Assembly (NCBI GenBank): GCA_949751835.1
Contig: CATKHK010000002.1
Coordinates: forward strand, 868,001 to 932,000
DNA from: Blepharisma japonicum
Taxonomy: Eukaryota > Ciliophora > Heterotrichea > Heterotrichida > Blepharismidae
Direction: 5' to 3'
Length of the DNA stretch: 64,000 bases
Each line of letters begins with the position of its first letter. Within the stretch, counting starts at the first letter, position 1. This document shows positions 55,600 to 64,000 of this stretch, one piece after another. Below the pieces are notes generated by a model that was not told the origin of the DNA, ran no database searches, and saw only the letters and a program-made list of their open reading frames with translations. Made by a program: the position numbers and the translations under genes.

Positions 55600-55832
55600 A
55601 AATTTAAAAATTTTTTTAAAACAAGCGCAATAAAAGTGCCCATAATATTATAATTTTATAGTAAATAAAATCTTCTGTGATGGTAAACAGTTAATTTATT
55701 TGTTAAAGTAAAGAGAATTATGACTAGCTATTAGAAAGTTTCTATTGCCATATATGGGTTATTTGCTATTCTTATTCACGAATTAATAAAATATTTCAAA
55801 TTTTCTGCTAAAGCGTTTTGTTTAATTTTAAT

Positions 55833-56594
55833 ATGGATCCATGGCAACTTAAGCTTCTCTGCCTATCTAATCCTCCTCAACCCATCACAATAACGCCCCC
55901 TTCTCCTTGCTTCCCTTCTTCTGATAAACCTCCTTCTTCACTCCAAATCCCGGAATACCTCATCGAGCAGACCATAATTTCTGAAAAGATTCAAAAATCT
56001 CAATACAATAAAATTGGAGGATACAAGCCTTTAGAATTCTTAGAAACAATTGATATTTCAGCTCCAAAAGCAATAAAACCTTACCCCAAACCTTCCAATC
56101 CTCTCCCAGTCCAAAAATTCATTATTGACAATTCTGAATATGAAAAGTCGCATGATGAGCTTGAAAGATTAAATTTAGAGCTGGCTCAGCAGAAAGAAAA
56201 TGCAGAATACAAAGAAAAGCTGGATTTGTTGGAAAAAACTTTAAATAGAATTGAAAATGTATCAATGAGACTGAGTGAAATTTCTGACAAAAAAACACAA
56301 GAGAGATTAAGTGAGCTGGCTTTTGAAAATGAGAAAAGTGATGTCAAAGATGTTTTGAAAAAAATGAATAAAGAAACAGATAAAGATGAGGAAAGCAGAA
56401 TAGGGGAATTGCTAGCCAAAAATAAAGCTATTTATAGTGAAGTTGATACATATTTGGATAGTAAAAAGAGCAAAGTTGTAAAAAGGCCAAGCATTATTCA
56501 AGTAAATTCAATGCGAATAGCAAAAAATAGAAGGGTGTCTCAGGTCAAGGTTGTTAAATATCCTCCAATTACGCGTTTTAAAAAAGCAAACTGA
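55833..56594 (+). CDS. Hypothetical coiled-coil protein
   Basis: 253 residues from ATG 55833 (MDPWQLKLL). The N-terminus is Pro/Ser-rich and disordered, residues ~110-210 are coiled coil (ELERLNLELAQQKENAEYKE..), and the tail is basic (KSKVVKRPS, MRIAKNRRVSQVKVVKYP). No domain recognised. Confidence 0.62.
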   Translation: MDPWQLKLLCLSNPPQPITITPPSPCFPSSDKPPSSLQIPEYLIEQTIISEKIQKSQYNKIGGYKPLEFLETIDISAPKAIKPYPKPSNPLPVQKFIIDNSEYEKSHDELERLNLELAQQKENAEYKEKLDLLEKTLNRIENVSMRLSEISDKKTQERLSELAFENEKSDVKDVLKKMNKETDKDEESRIGELLAKNKAIYSEVDTYLDSKKSKVVKRPSIIQVNSMRIAKNRRVSQVKVVKYPPITRFKKAN

Positions 56595-56775
56595 TAACTC
56601 TAATGAAATATTAACGAAAACCTTAATAGTGAATAAAATTTCTTTGAGCTTCTCAATTTAATCATTATTTATCGAAAATTTCCAAATTAAATACTAGATT
56701 GCTGAGATCAGAAAATTATTTGCATTAATGACAATACTGAAATAAAGATTTCATCCTAATTAACTTGAATATAAA

Positions 56776-57585
56776 ATGGAAGAAAGTAACCAATCCAATT
56801 CCTCTCAATATGACTCCAAAAAGCTCCTCTACAAATACCAGTTCGCCTTTCTCCTCATGCAACGGTCATTCAGCTCAATGGGCAAAATAATTTCTACTTG
56901 GGAAACCCGCCAGCTTTTCAAATCCATTTCAGTCTGGAAAATCCACTGTTTAGACTCCCCAAAGCTTGAAAAAGCCCAAATCCAAGCAATTATTTCTACC
57001 ATCCAATCCAAGCTTATCAATTTAAATTCAGTTCTGTCCTCAAGGGTCAAGCAAAATATGCATGCTCATCTGCTTCGGATTTTGAAATGCGCAAAGCTAA
57101 AACACGTTCTTGATAAAGCTAAGCAAGAGCAAGAAACAATACAGGCAGGGCATCAACAAGAATTAGACGCCATGACCCAAGAACTCAGCAATCTTCAAGA
57201 GAAGCAAAAAGAACTAGAAAGTCTGGTGAGAGATTTCAAAACGAAAGAAAATCAATATAAAGACCAAATCAACGATTTAAAAGCAGGCAGAGTTCAAAAT
57301 GCGGCTGCGATTGAAAGAAGTAGGAAGCTTACTCAAGAAAAAGAAGAAGAACTGATCGAAAGAATTGAGGACTTAAGAGAAGAAAATGCACAATTAAGTG
57401 AAAAATTAGCTGCAGTGGAGAATAATGTTACTACATTTATCCAAGAAATGGGGACATTATTGGAAGCCAGCGAAGAGTCAAATAAAAAGAGAGCAAGTGT
57501 AAGTAGTAGCCAAAAGCCTAAAAAGACAGGCAAAACTGGAAAAAGAAGCAGAGGGCCGACTATAACTTTGGATTTGGGTAAGTGA
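56776..57585 (+). CDS. Hypothetical coiled-coil protein
   Basis: 269 residues. After a helical start containing KSISVWKIHCL (a short aromatic helix repeatedly seen in ciliate coiled-coil proteins), it is coiled coil from about 120 to 225 (QELDAMTQELSNLQEKQKELE.., RIEDLREENAQLSEKLAAVE). It ends with a basic KKTGKTGKRSRGP tail. Role unknown. Confidence 0.65.
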   Translation: MEESNQSNSSQYDSKKLLYKYQFAFLLMQRSFSSMGKIISTWETRQLFKSISVWKIHCLDSPKLEKAQIQAIISTIQSKLINLNSVLSSRVKQNMHAHLLRILKCAKLKHVLDKAKQEQETIQAGHQQELDAMTQELSNLQEKQKELESLVRDFKTKENQYKDQINDLKAGRVQNAAAIERSRKLTQEKEEELIERIEDLREENAQLSEKLAAVENNVTTFIQEMGTLLEASEESNKKRASVSSSQKPKKTGKTGKRSRGPTITLDLGK

Positions 57586-57689
57586 TAAACTAATAATATT
57601 TTATTATATGAAGAAGTAGATTAATGTAAATTTTTCTATAGAAGATCTCAGATTTATTATAATTCTAAGAAACATTCAATAAATAAAGA

Positions 57690-57990
57690 AGAGGTAAAAG
57701 ATGCTAGCATCGATGTAAGGATGAGTAACCCGTCCTTTCTTAGGACATACTAGATGAGGATTATACTTATGAATGATTTTTACGAACATTAAAACAGCAC
57801 CAGCACATTATTGAGGAAGATATCCCACTGGCCCATGATTCCACACGTGAAGTCTCGAATATCTTATAAATATATGTATACGGGCGATAAGGGAGTAGGG
57901 TGTGAATCTGAACGATTATGAAACAAGCCTCCATGACCATTTCATATCTAATGTGTTGGGACGTGTCGATCTGAACCTACTCACAAAGCA
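57690..57990. ncRNA. Candidate structured non-coding RNA (unidentified)
   Basis: This stretch has much higher sequence complexity and GC than other spacers but no open frame on either strand. It shows a perfect 12-nt palindrome GATGCTAGCATC (57700-57711), a 5-bp hairpin GTCCT-TTCTT-AGGAC (57732-57746), an AAGATAT...ATATCTT pair around 57820-57865, and a direct repeat GAATCTGAAC / CGATCTGAAC. Family features of tRNA, 5S, U1, U2, U4-U6 and SRP RNA are not found by eye. Strand not determined. Confidence 0.35.
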
Positions 57991-58073
57991 GAAAGGAAAA
58001 TAGTAAAATTCACAATGATAGAAATGCTGCATGATCAAACTTATTAAAATTTAATTTTAGTTGAAATAATAAA

Positions 58074-59324
58074 ATGCGCATGAATATCTTGCTCATATTT
58101 ACACTTTTATGCTGACAAATAGTGTTGAGTAAGCTAACTGAAAAATTTATTACAATTTCTCCTGAAAACCAATGAGAATACATCAGCAAATTTACTTGTG
58201 ATCCAGGCAAAGGATCTTGGGAATTAAAAGCAAAAATTCATAGACCTAGTGATCTCTTCAGTACACAATTTTTATCGCTAGAAACCTCAATTTACTTGGA
58301 TTCTAATTGGGACGAAACATTAAGTTTCCCAGCTTGTAGAGACAAATTATCTTTAAGTAAAGGGATAAAAAATGTAAAAATTCCTCTCAATGGAGACTGA
58401 TCTGAACTTATTAAAGGAACTTTTTCTCAAACTTCTCCTCACGTCTGATTCTTTGCCCTCTCCAATTGCAATGAAACAATAATTAACCCTCAAGAAATCC
58501 GTGTGCAAATGCATTTTTTGAATTCTGATAAATCAGAATTCTCAACAGAAGACAAAGACTTACTTCTTCTATATATTGCAATTTTTATAGTTTTTGCATT
58601 GACTTTATCAAGAAATATTTATCATCTAATAAAGGTTTTCAAGCAAACAAGCGAAATTACTCCAAATTTAATGATGTTGAATTCAGCAATTTTAATAGAG
58701 TTTTTTGGGTTGATGTTTGAAGTTGCTCATTTGTTAGTTTATTCTAGTAATGGGAAAGGGTGAATTATTTGCGATTTCTTTTATCATTGCTTATTTATAG
58801 TTTCAGGGCTAGTTGTGAGCTTTTTATTTTTGATAATGGCTGATGGGTGAAGCTTGAAATATAAGGATTTCCCAGATTTTGAAGAACTGATACCAATTTT
58901 ACTGTTGCAGGTGCTGATAAACATTTTATTTGTAGGATTTAGCAAAGTTATTGATGATTCCTATTATAAATTTAGCGATTTTGAAGGAATTCCAGGGGCT
59001 TTGATGCTTATTTTTAAAATATGTATTTGATGCTGGTTTATTTTTACCATAAAATCACAATTTAATTCTTTACCTCCAAGAAAGGCCGCTTTTTTAATGA
59101 ACTTTTCAGTTTTAGTAACTTTTTATTTATTAGGTTTGCCTCTGCTTGTATCCATTTCCTGGCAATTCAAAAATTATCTACGAAACCGAATTGTAAAAAT
59201 TGGTTACAATTTGACACAAATCATGGTTTATTTTTTACTTACACATTTATTTAGCGATAAGAGCAATTACTATAAAATTTCTACTCTTTCAGAAAGTAGC
59301 CTGCCTGGAAAAAGAACTTATTAA
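58074..59324 (+). CDS. GPR180/TMEM145-like seven-transmembrane (GOST family) protein
   Basis: 416 residues, obtained only by reading seven in-frame TGA codons as Trp (e.g. LLCWQIV, ENQWEYI, GDWSEL, KGWIICD). The signal peptide (MRMNILLIFTLLC) is followed by a ~150-residue lumenal domain with four cysteines. Then come seven hydrophobic spans from LLLLYIAIFIVFALTLS, through NLMMLNSAILIEFFGLM and FLIMADGWSLKY, to LVTFYLLGLPLLVS. The domain order and MADGWSLKY-like loop match the GPR180/TMEM145 (intimal thickness receptor, GOST) group of secretory-pathway proteins. Role in membrane trafficking is inferred from the family. Confidence 0.82.
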
Positions 59325-59361
59325 TGTGCTCTTTATAAGCTTATTAAATTTTAAATTGAGC

Positions 59362-61395
59362 TTAACTGTCTTCGTCACATACAGTCACTTCTTTTAAAGG
59401 AGACTCTACTTCTTCAGAAGCTTCAAGTTTAGTTATATAGTTTTTAGGTGCAAAAGGACAAGCTGCTGTAAATAAATCATTTTCTCTCCCCTGCACATAA
59501 TTAAAAGCTTCAATCGGTAGCACAAACCATCTTAATTCTTCTTTATCTTGTGGTATCACAAAAGCATCCTCAGCATAATTACAGCCTTCATATCTTTTTT
59601 CCTTAATTTCTGCCAAAAGTCCTCTAGCTATTTCTAAATACTGCTGCAAATTAGTTTCTTTCGTTAAATCCATTTTTTGGTACTGCATTTTTCCAGACTC
59701 ATAAGAAATGTCGCTGAGCCATTTACGAATTTTTTTCCTGCCTTCTTTGGTGAATTCTCTGTGCATGAAAGCAGCACGATCCATCATAAATTGATACTGA
59801 GGCAAAAACCATATAGCATTTTCTGCCACAAATTCCAAGGCATCTAAAATGTAATCAATTGTATCTTCTGTTGCAAAATAATTGAAATTTATCCTCACAA
59901 AGCCAGGCCGGAATAAATCAAACCCGTCTGCTAGAGCTTCCTGAAAAGATTTGGCGAGCTCATACTCAATATTTAATAAATTAAATGCATAAGGTCCAGC
60001 ACAAGCGCAGCCTCCTCTGCATTCAATTCCAAATAAATCGTTCAGCAACGCAGCCATAAAGCTGTGGTGGAAAAATCTGTTCCCGCATCTAATTAAAAAC
60101 GAGAAAATTGGTAATCGATTGATTTCACAGTTTCCAAGCAGAGCAATATTAGGATTTTGAGACAATCTCGCCAATATTTTTTTAGCAATTTCAAACTCTC
60201 TTGCCTCAATGGTTTCTACACCCACAGCTTCTTTAAGCTGAAATACAAGGCCAGCCCTGATAGCTCCAATTATATCAGGAGTTCCTCCTTCTTCTCTTGC
60301 TTCAGGGTCTAATACATAAGTATGGTCTCTTTCAGTGACATAAAACACAGTCCCACCACCAGGAGAAATGGGTATATCATTTCCAAGTAAACGCTTTTTT
60401 ACCACTAACATCCCAGGGGTTCCTGGTCCTCCTGGGAATTTGTGAGGAGAAATAAAAATTGCGTCTAGAGGGCTCATAGGTGGATTCATGTTGATTTTCA
60501 CATATGGTGCTGCAGCTGCATAGTCGAAAAAGGCAAGGGCGTTGTACTTGTGGAGGATTGTCGCAATAGCTTCTACATCACTCACTATTCCTGTCACATT
60601 AGAAGCTGCAGAAAATGAGCCTAGCTTGCATGGAAAAGCTTGATATTTAATAAGCTGATTTTCTAAAAATTCTAAGTCAATTTTCCCTTGTTTGCATTCA
60701 GGAATTTGTATCACTTCAGCCCCAGCTTCTCTCCATGGTAAAATATTCGAGTGATGCTCAAAAACAGAAATAAATACAATTGGCTTGGATGGGTTAGGAG
60801 GTATATGTTTTGCTCTTTTTTCCAAATTTCCTTTATGTATATCAGAAGAAGTGTGCTCCAGAAAATTCCCTTGAGTTTTAAAGGACATTTCACATAATGT
60901 GCACTCATAGATCCCAAGGTGATTTTCTTTGAAATAGCAATGCTTATGGCCCCACTCAGTCTTTTTAAGGACTTCTACTAGTTTATTGATAGAAGATGTG
61001 GATCCGCTGCCACAGAAAATTACTACATCTTCATCACTGGCACCAACACATCTGGATATGATTGATCTGGCTTCACTTCGGAAAAAAGTGGTCTGAAGGC
61101 CTACCCAGGATGTGGAAGTGTGGGTATTGGCGTAGTTTGGCATTATTACGTCTCTAATATAGTCCTCTATAAAGGTAAGAGGCCTTCCTGAGGCTGTATA
61201 GTCAGCGTAGATGAGAGGACGCTGCCCGAAAGGTGTGGTAAACATGTAGCGATCGCCTATTACGGAGTCACAGATTGTGTTTAGAAGAGCTGTGTGCATG
61301 ACTGGATGGGAATGGGAAGTTTTAGATTCTTCTTGTAGCTGAATTTCTGGGGATGTTATATGTTGAGGATTTGTTTGATCTGGAGCCACAGACAT
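59362..61395 (-). CDS. Class V PLP-dependent aminotransferase/desulfurase with inserted C2H2 finger
   Basis: 677 residues. Fold type I class V blocks are present: YADYTASGRPL, SGSTSSINKL (PLP phosphate site), AFFDYAAAAPY (Asp ~291), SPHKFPGGPG (Schiff-base Lys ~319), then EEGGTPDIIGAIRAG and GIECRGGCACAGPY. Residues ~165-187 (C165, C168, H181, H187) form a C2H2 finger C-x2-C-x12-H-x5-H inserted between the phosphate site and the Asp. A CACAGPY cysteine lies near the usual catalytic-Cys loop of desulfurases, so sulfur transfer is possible but not shown. The C-terminal ~150 residues are an extra domain. No targeting signal is obvious. Confidence 0.88.
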   Translation of the reverse strand: MSVAPDQTNPQHITSPEIQLQEESKTSHSHPVMHTALLNTICDSVIGDRYMFTTPFGQRPLIYADYTASGRPLTFIEDYIRDVIMPNYANTHTSTSWVGLQTTFFRSEARSIISRCVGASDEDVVIFCGSGSTSSINKLVEVLKKTEWGHKHCYFKENHLGIYECTLCEMSFKTQGNFLEHTSSDIHKGNLEKRAKHIPPNPSKPIVFISVFEHHSNILPWREAGAEVIQIPECKQGKIDLEFLENQLIKYQAFPCKLGSFSAASNVTGIVSDVEAIATILHKYNALAFFDYAAAAPYVKINMNPPMSPLDAIFISPHKFPGGPGTPGMLVVKKRLLGNDIPISPGGGTVFYVTERDHTYVLDPEAREEGGTPDIIGAIRAGLVFQLKEAVGVETIEAREFEIAKKILARLSQNPNIALLGNCEINRLPIFSFLIRCGNRFFHHSFMAALLNDLFGIECRGGCACAGPYAFNLLNIEYELAKSFQEALADGFDLFRPGFVRINFNYFATEDTIDYILDALEFVAENAIWFLPQYQFMMDRAAFMHREFTKEGRKKIRKWLSDISYESGKMQYQKMDLTKETNLQQYLEIARGLLAEIKEKRYEGCNYAEDAFVIPQDKEELRWFVLPIEAFNYVQGRENDLFTAACPFAPKNYITKLEASEEVESPLKEVTVCDEDS

Positions 61396-62991
61396 TATTG
61401 TAATAACATAAATGTGAATATTTTCATTGAAAGCACAAGGGAATTATATATAACTTGCAATTAGGCTTATTTAAGTTTATTTTCAATTTAGAGCTCGAAA
61501 AGTTAGTTCTATTATCAGAATTATTTATTAAAATTTTTATTAAAATTATATAAAAAATGCCGTCCGAAGTAGAGGTAATTGGTATCACAAACATAATTTA
61601 TAGTGATTTTTTATTGTATTTAAATATATAACCTAATGCTTTATAAATTAAATTTATAAATAATTATAATTTTCAAACTAAAAATATTCAGTATTAAAAC
61701 AGTAGCATATCCAAGCCATTTTGATAGTAAATTTAACAAACTAGTGGAGCATCATTTTTATATGTTACTTTTTTAGAAGTATTATTCTATTAAATAATAA
61801 AAGTTTTATATGCTAATTCAGCCAGACCAGCTTTAGCTTGCTCTGATAAATAAATTTTTGATGATGGGCCCAAAAATAGTCTATCCAAATTTCAGCAGGA
61901 AATCTGCATGATATAGCGAGTGATGTAATTAAAAATATGATTTGTGTGAGTTTTCATTGGTAAAAAGCTACCAGATTCCTTTAGACCTTTGAATTATAAT
62001 AATAATTTGAAAGGAAGCTAAGTATAATCGTTTTCAGCAGCCTGACTTTATGATAGCTGTAAGGGCATGCTCTATAATTCATCTGATTTTGATTATGATA
62101 ACTGTATCATCTGTAAGAAGATTTATTTTGAGTTTGTACTTTTTTGTCTTAATTTCTAACCTATATATGGGGTTGAGCCTAATTTGATTTGAGCCTTTTT
62201 AATTATTTGCTATTGGAGTATTAATTTTCTAAAAAAAGACTCCCATAAGTTTGCTCGCTAAAGAGAAAAGTTTGGGAGATGGCCTTTCAAATTAATTTTT
62301 ATCAATGAAGAAATGATTCGTAGAAATAGCCTAATAAATGGCATAATTATGAGTAAAATTTTGATAATTATATAGATAATTTTCTTCTTACCTGATTATT
62401 ATAATCAATCCTGATTTTTGCCTCAGAAAATTGGTAGCTTTAAAAAAATTTTGAAGTAGAGCTACCAAAATAAATAAAGCTAAAAAGAAAATTCAGCCTT
62501 TATTCTTTTTTGTACTCTTAAAATTATTGCTGAGCAAAATATCTTATTCTAACTAATGCTAAATTGTAAAATATGTTGAACTCACAAGGTAAGATTAATA
62601 GTGAAAAATTATCTTAATGGTTAAAATAATAATTAAATGTGAAATATTTTAGATGCGAAACTATCACATTTAAGGAATCTAATCAAAGATTTATTTCATA
62701 ACCATAATTATTATAATTTAGAATCAAATTAAAAATTGTGATTTTCTTAATCTATTTCTGATCCTATAAAGTACACTCTAATTTTTAAGGAGATAATAAA
62801 TTAAGTATAAATTTAAGTATTCTAATATTTTTTGAGGAAATAGGCAATTTAGCTCAATGAAGTGATGCAATTTAATCATATCTAGCAATATACAATAATT
62901 AATTCAATGCTTTCAAGCTAAATATTTGCCATTTTAGCAAATTCTAATTAGACTATTTATCGCCATTAAATTTAAGGAAAGCTTATTAGCT
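61396..62991. other. Long non-coding region
   Basis: 1.6 kb, the longest gene-free stretch in the window. No frame above ~50 codons is convincing even with TGA as Trp. A perfect 9-bp inverted repeat TTGGTAGCT...AGCTACCAA lies at 62431-62468. Otherwise AT-rich and featureless. Confidence 0.55.
62431..62468. repeat. Inverted repeat (hairpin-capable)
   Basis: Arms TTGGTAGCT (62431-62439) and AGCTACCAA (62460-62468) with a 20-nt A/T-rich loop. Function unknown. Confidence 0.6.
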
Positions 62992-63351
62992 TTAAGGGAA
63001 TCCAATAACTGATTCGTGATAAGGAACCTGGTTACAGGATAATTTATGGTAGACTAAATTGTCATACTCGAAGTTATGGTGCTCAGCTTCAAATTCCCAT
63101 CCCCACTTTATAGGTCTTAGGACTTGGTAGCCACATACGAAAAACAAACCAAGAAGTCCAACCCTAAAGAATGTGATATTGCTAAATATTACCTTTTCAC
63201 CATTTCTTTCAAAGGTCACACCTGGGCGGACCAGGTATCTGTTGTTAGGAAGTTCATTCCTTGGTATTAAGCCTGGGATTTCCAATGGGACTCGCCTTCT
63301 AACAGCTTCTCTTTCCCATGTCATAAGTTGAGTCCATGTGAATTTTGGCAT
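62992..63351 (-). CDS. Small single-pass membrane protein
   Basis: 119 residues. The N-terminal half is polar and basic (WEREAVRRRVP), one hydrophobic span (ITFFRVGLLGLFFVCGYQVL) at ~59-78 is followed by RPIKWGWEFEAEHHNFEYD. The layout resembles small accessory subunits of ciliate mitochondrial respiratory complexes, but no specific motif proves this. The frame is complete and well composed. Tryptophans are TGG. Confidence 0.65.
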   Translation of the reverse strand: MPKFTWTQLMTWEREAVRRRVPLEIPGLIPRNELPNNRYLVRPGVTFERNGEKVIFSNITFFRVGLLGLFFVCGYQVLRPIKWGWEFEAEHHNFEYDNLVYHKLSCNQVPYHESVIGFP

Positions 63352-63928
63352 TTTCTAATATTACAGGGAATTTCACCATTTTCAAATAAAACAGCTGTCG
63401 AGCTGTTTAAAAAAGCCATTTTTTTACCATTAAATATTTTATTCGTAAAATTATCCCACCACATATGCTCTTTCTTTATTATGAATGCTTGATTATCTTA
63501 AATAAATTCATTGAGAAGCATTTGGATATTCATTTGACTTATTTTTAAACAATTGATCTCAAGTATAAAAAAGCGACTAATCTTGGGTAAATTAGATCTA
63601 ATAACTAATTTTATAATGAATAATTCTTATAGAGAGCTCAAAATACAAAAATTAAAGCTTTAAATGTATCAATATTTTAAAACATATAATAATTTATAAA
63701 AGAAACAATATTTGATTTTAATAAAAGATGGCAATTGCATCGTAAATTTTTTTAAAATTAACAAAAATCAAACAAGGCTAGTTTTTCTCATGATCTTAAT
63801 ATTAAAACAATCAAATATATAAAAATTCAAAATAAGATTGATATATATATGATTTATAATTACTGGGTTTTTTAAGAAATTAGTAGTTTATGGTAGAAAT
63901 ATTATGTCACAAGAAGTTATTTGTATAT
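63352..63928. other. Intergenic, no gene seen
   Basis: AT-rich spacer; no open frame. Confidence 0.45.
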
Positions 63929-64000
63929 TTAGAGATTGGGTCTTTCAGAAAATTTGAAAATAGCTTCTAAAATAATGCCAGGGTTCAAATCATCAAAATC
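63929..64000 (-). CDS. Possible 3' end of a minus-strand gene (partial)
   Basis: A 23-codon minus-strand reading frame enters from the right edge and ends at TAA (63929-63931). Its translation (DFDDLNPGIILEAIFKFSER, then PNL) has normal protein-like composition, unlike surrounding DNA. Too short to identify. Confidence 0.35.
   Translation of the reverse strand, partial: DFDDLNPGIILEAIFKFSERPNL

Noticed and set aside
57690-57990. U3, SRP or RNase P RNA
   Set aside because: None of the conserved boxes could be matched; kept only as an unidentified candidate.
62850-62910. tRNA-like stretch TTTAGCTCAATGAAG
   Set aside because: A-box resemblance only; no B-box or cloverleaf could be found downstream.

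Overview
The window looks like macronuclear DNA of a heterotrich ciliate, most like Blepharisma. Two things read directly from the sequence support this. First, UGA is read as tryptophan while UAA and UAG stop: many reading frames run through in-frame TGA, and where two paralogues can be compared one has TGA exactly where the other has TGG (for example 7118, 7658, 12814 and 14269 in the twin ABC transporters). Second, introns are tiny: eleven can be placed, nine of 15 nt and two of 16 nt, all GT...AG. DNA between genes is very AT-rich and genes are close together (16 to 60 nt apart in places). The species assignment is inference; the code and the introns are observed.

Layout. 1-4065 (-): N-terminal 1350 residues of a giant USP9X/USP34-like deubiquitinase that leaves the window just before its catalytic cysteine box. 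4139-4777 (-): CCCH zinc-finger protein. 4806-5837 (-): GAPDH. 6690-16556: a tandem duplication of an ABCC-type transporter plus a small PB1-like/RanBP2 zinc-finger gene. The first zinc-finger copy has decayed, and the second transporter has a 134-residue N-terminal extension encoded in DNA absent from copy 1. 16950-17702 (+): 14-3-3. 17816-22439 (+): a 714-residue hypothetical protein, a small putative lipid-modified protein, and a membrane-anchored bZIP factor. 22478-25749 (-): LC8 dynein light chain, a pseudokinase, a broken Rab-like GTPase and an intact divergent one. 25888-27924 (+): WLM metalloprotease and a disordered protein. 27958-31180 (-): DCAF7/WDR68-like WD40 protein, a cyclin and a hypothetical protein with two introns. 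31206-34741: four C2-domain proteins. 34769-41406 (+): a cysteine-rich secreted protein and two large coiled-coil proteins, the second ending in a C1q/TNF-like segment. 41451-47228 (-): four tandem pepsin-type aspartic proteases sharing one intron position. 47557-54421 (-): a hypothetical protein and a 1987-residue repeat-rich surface protein. 54856-57585 (+): a uridine-kinase-like P-loop kinase and two coiled-coil proteins. 58074-59324 (+): a GPR180/TMEM145-like 7TM protein. 59362-61395 (-): a class V PLP enzyme with a C2H2 finger inserted. 62992-63351 (-): a small membrane protein. The 3' end of one more gene may enter at 63929.

The genes are not an operon. They are a typical mix of housekeeping genes (GAPDH, 14-3-3, LC8, DCAF7, USP) and locally expanded families (ABC transporters, C2 proteins, Rab-like GTPases, aspartic proteases), the expansions having arisen by tandem duplication. 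The points most worth pursuing are the rearranged 5' end of the second ABC transporter, the rule that every 15-nt intron found carries an in-frame stop, the zinc finger inside the PLP enzyme, and two unexplained higher-complexity segments (about 11510-11814 and 57690-57990).
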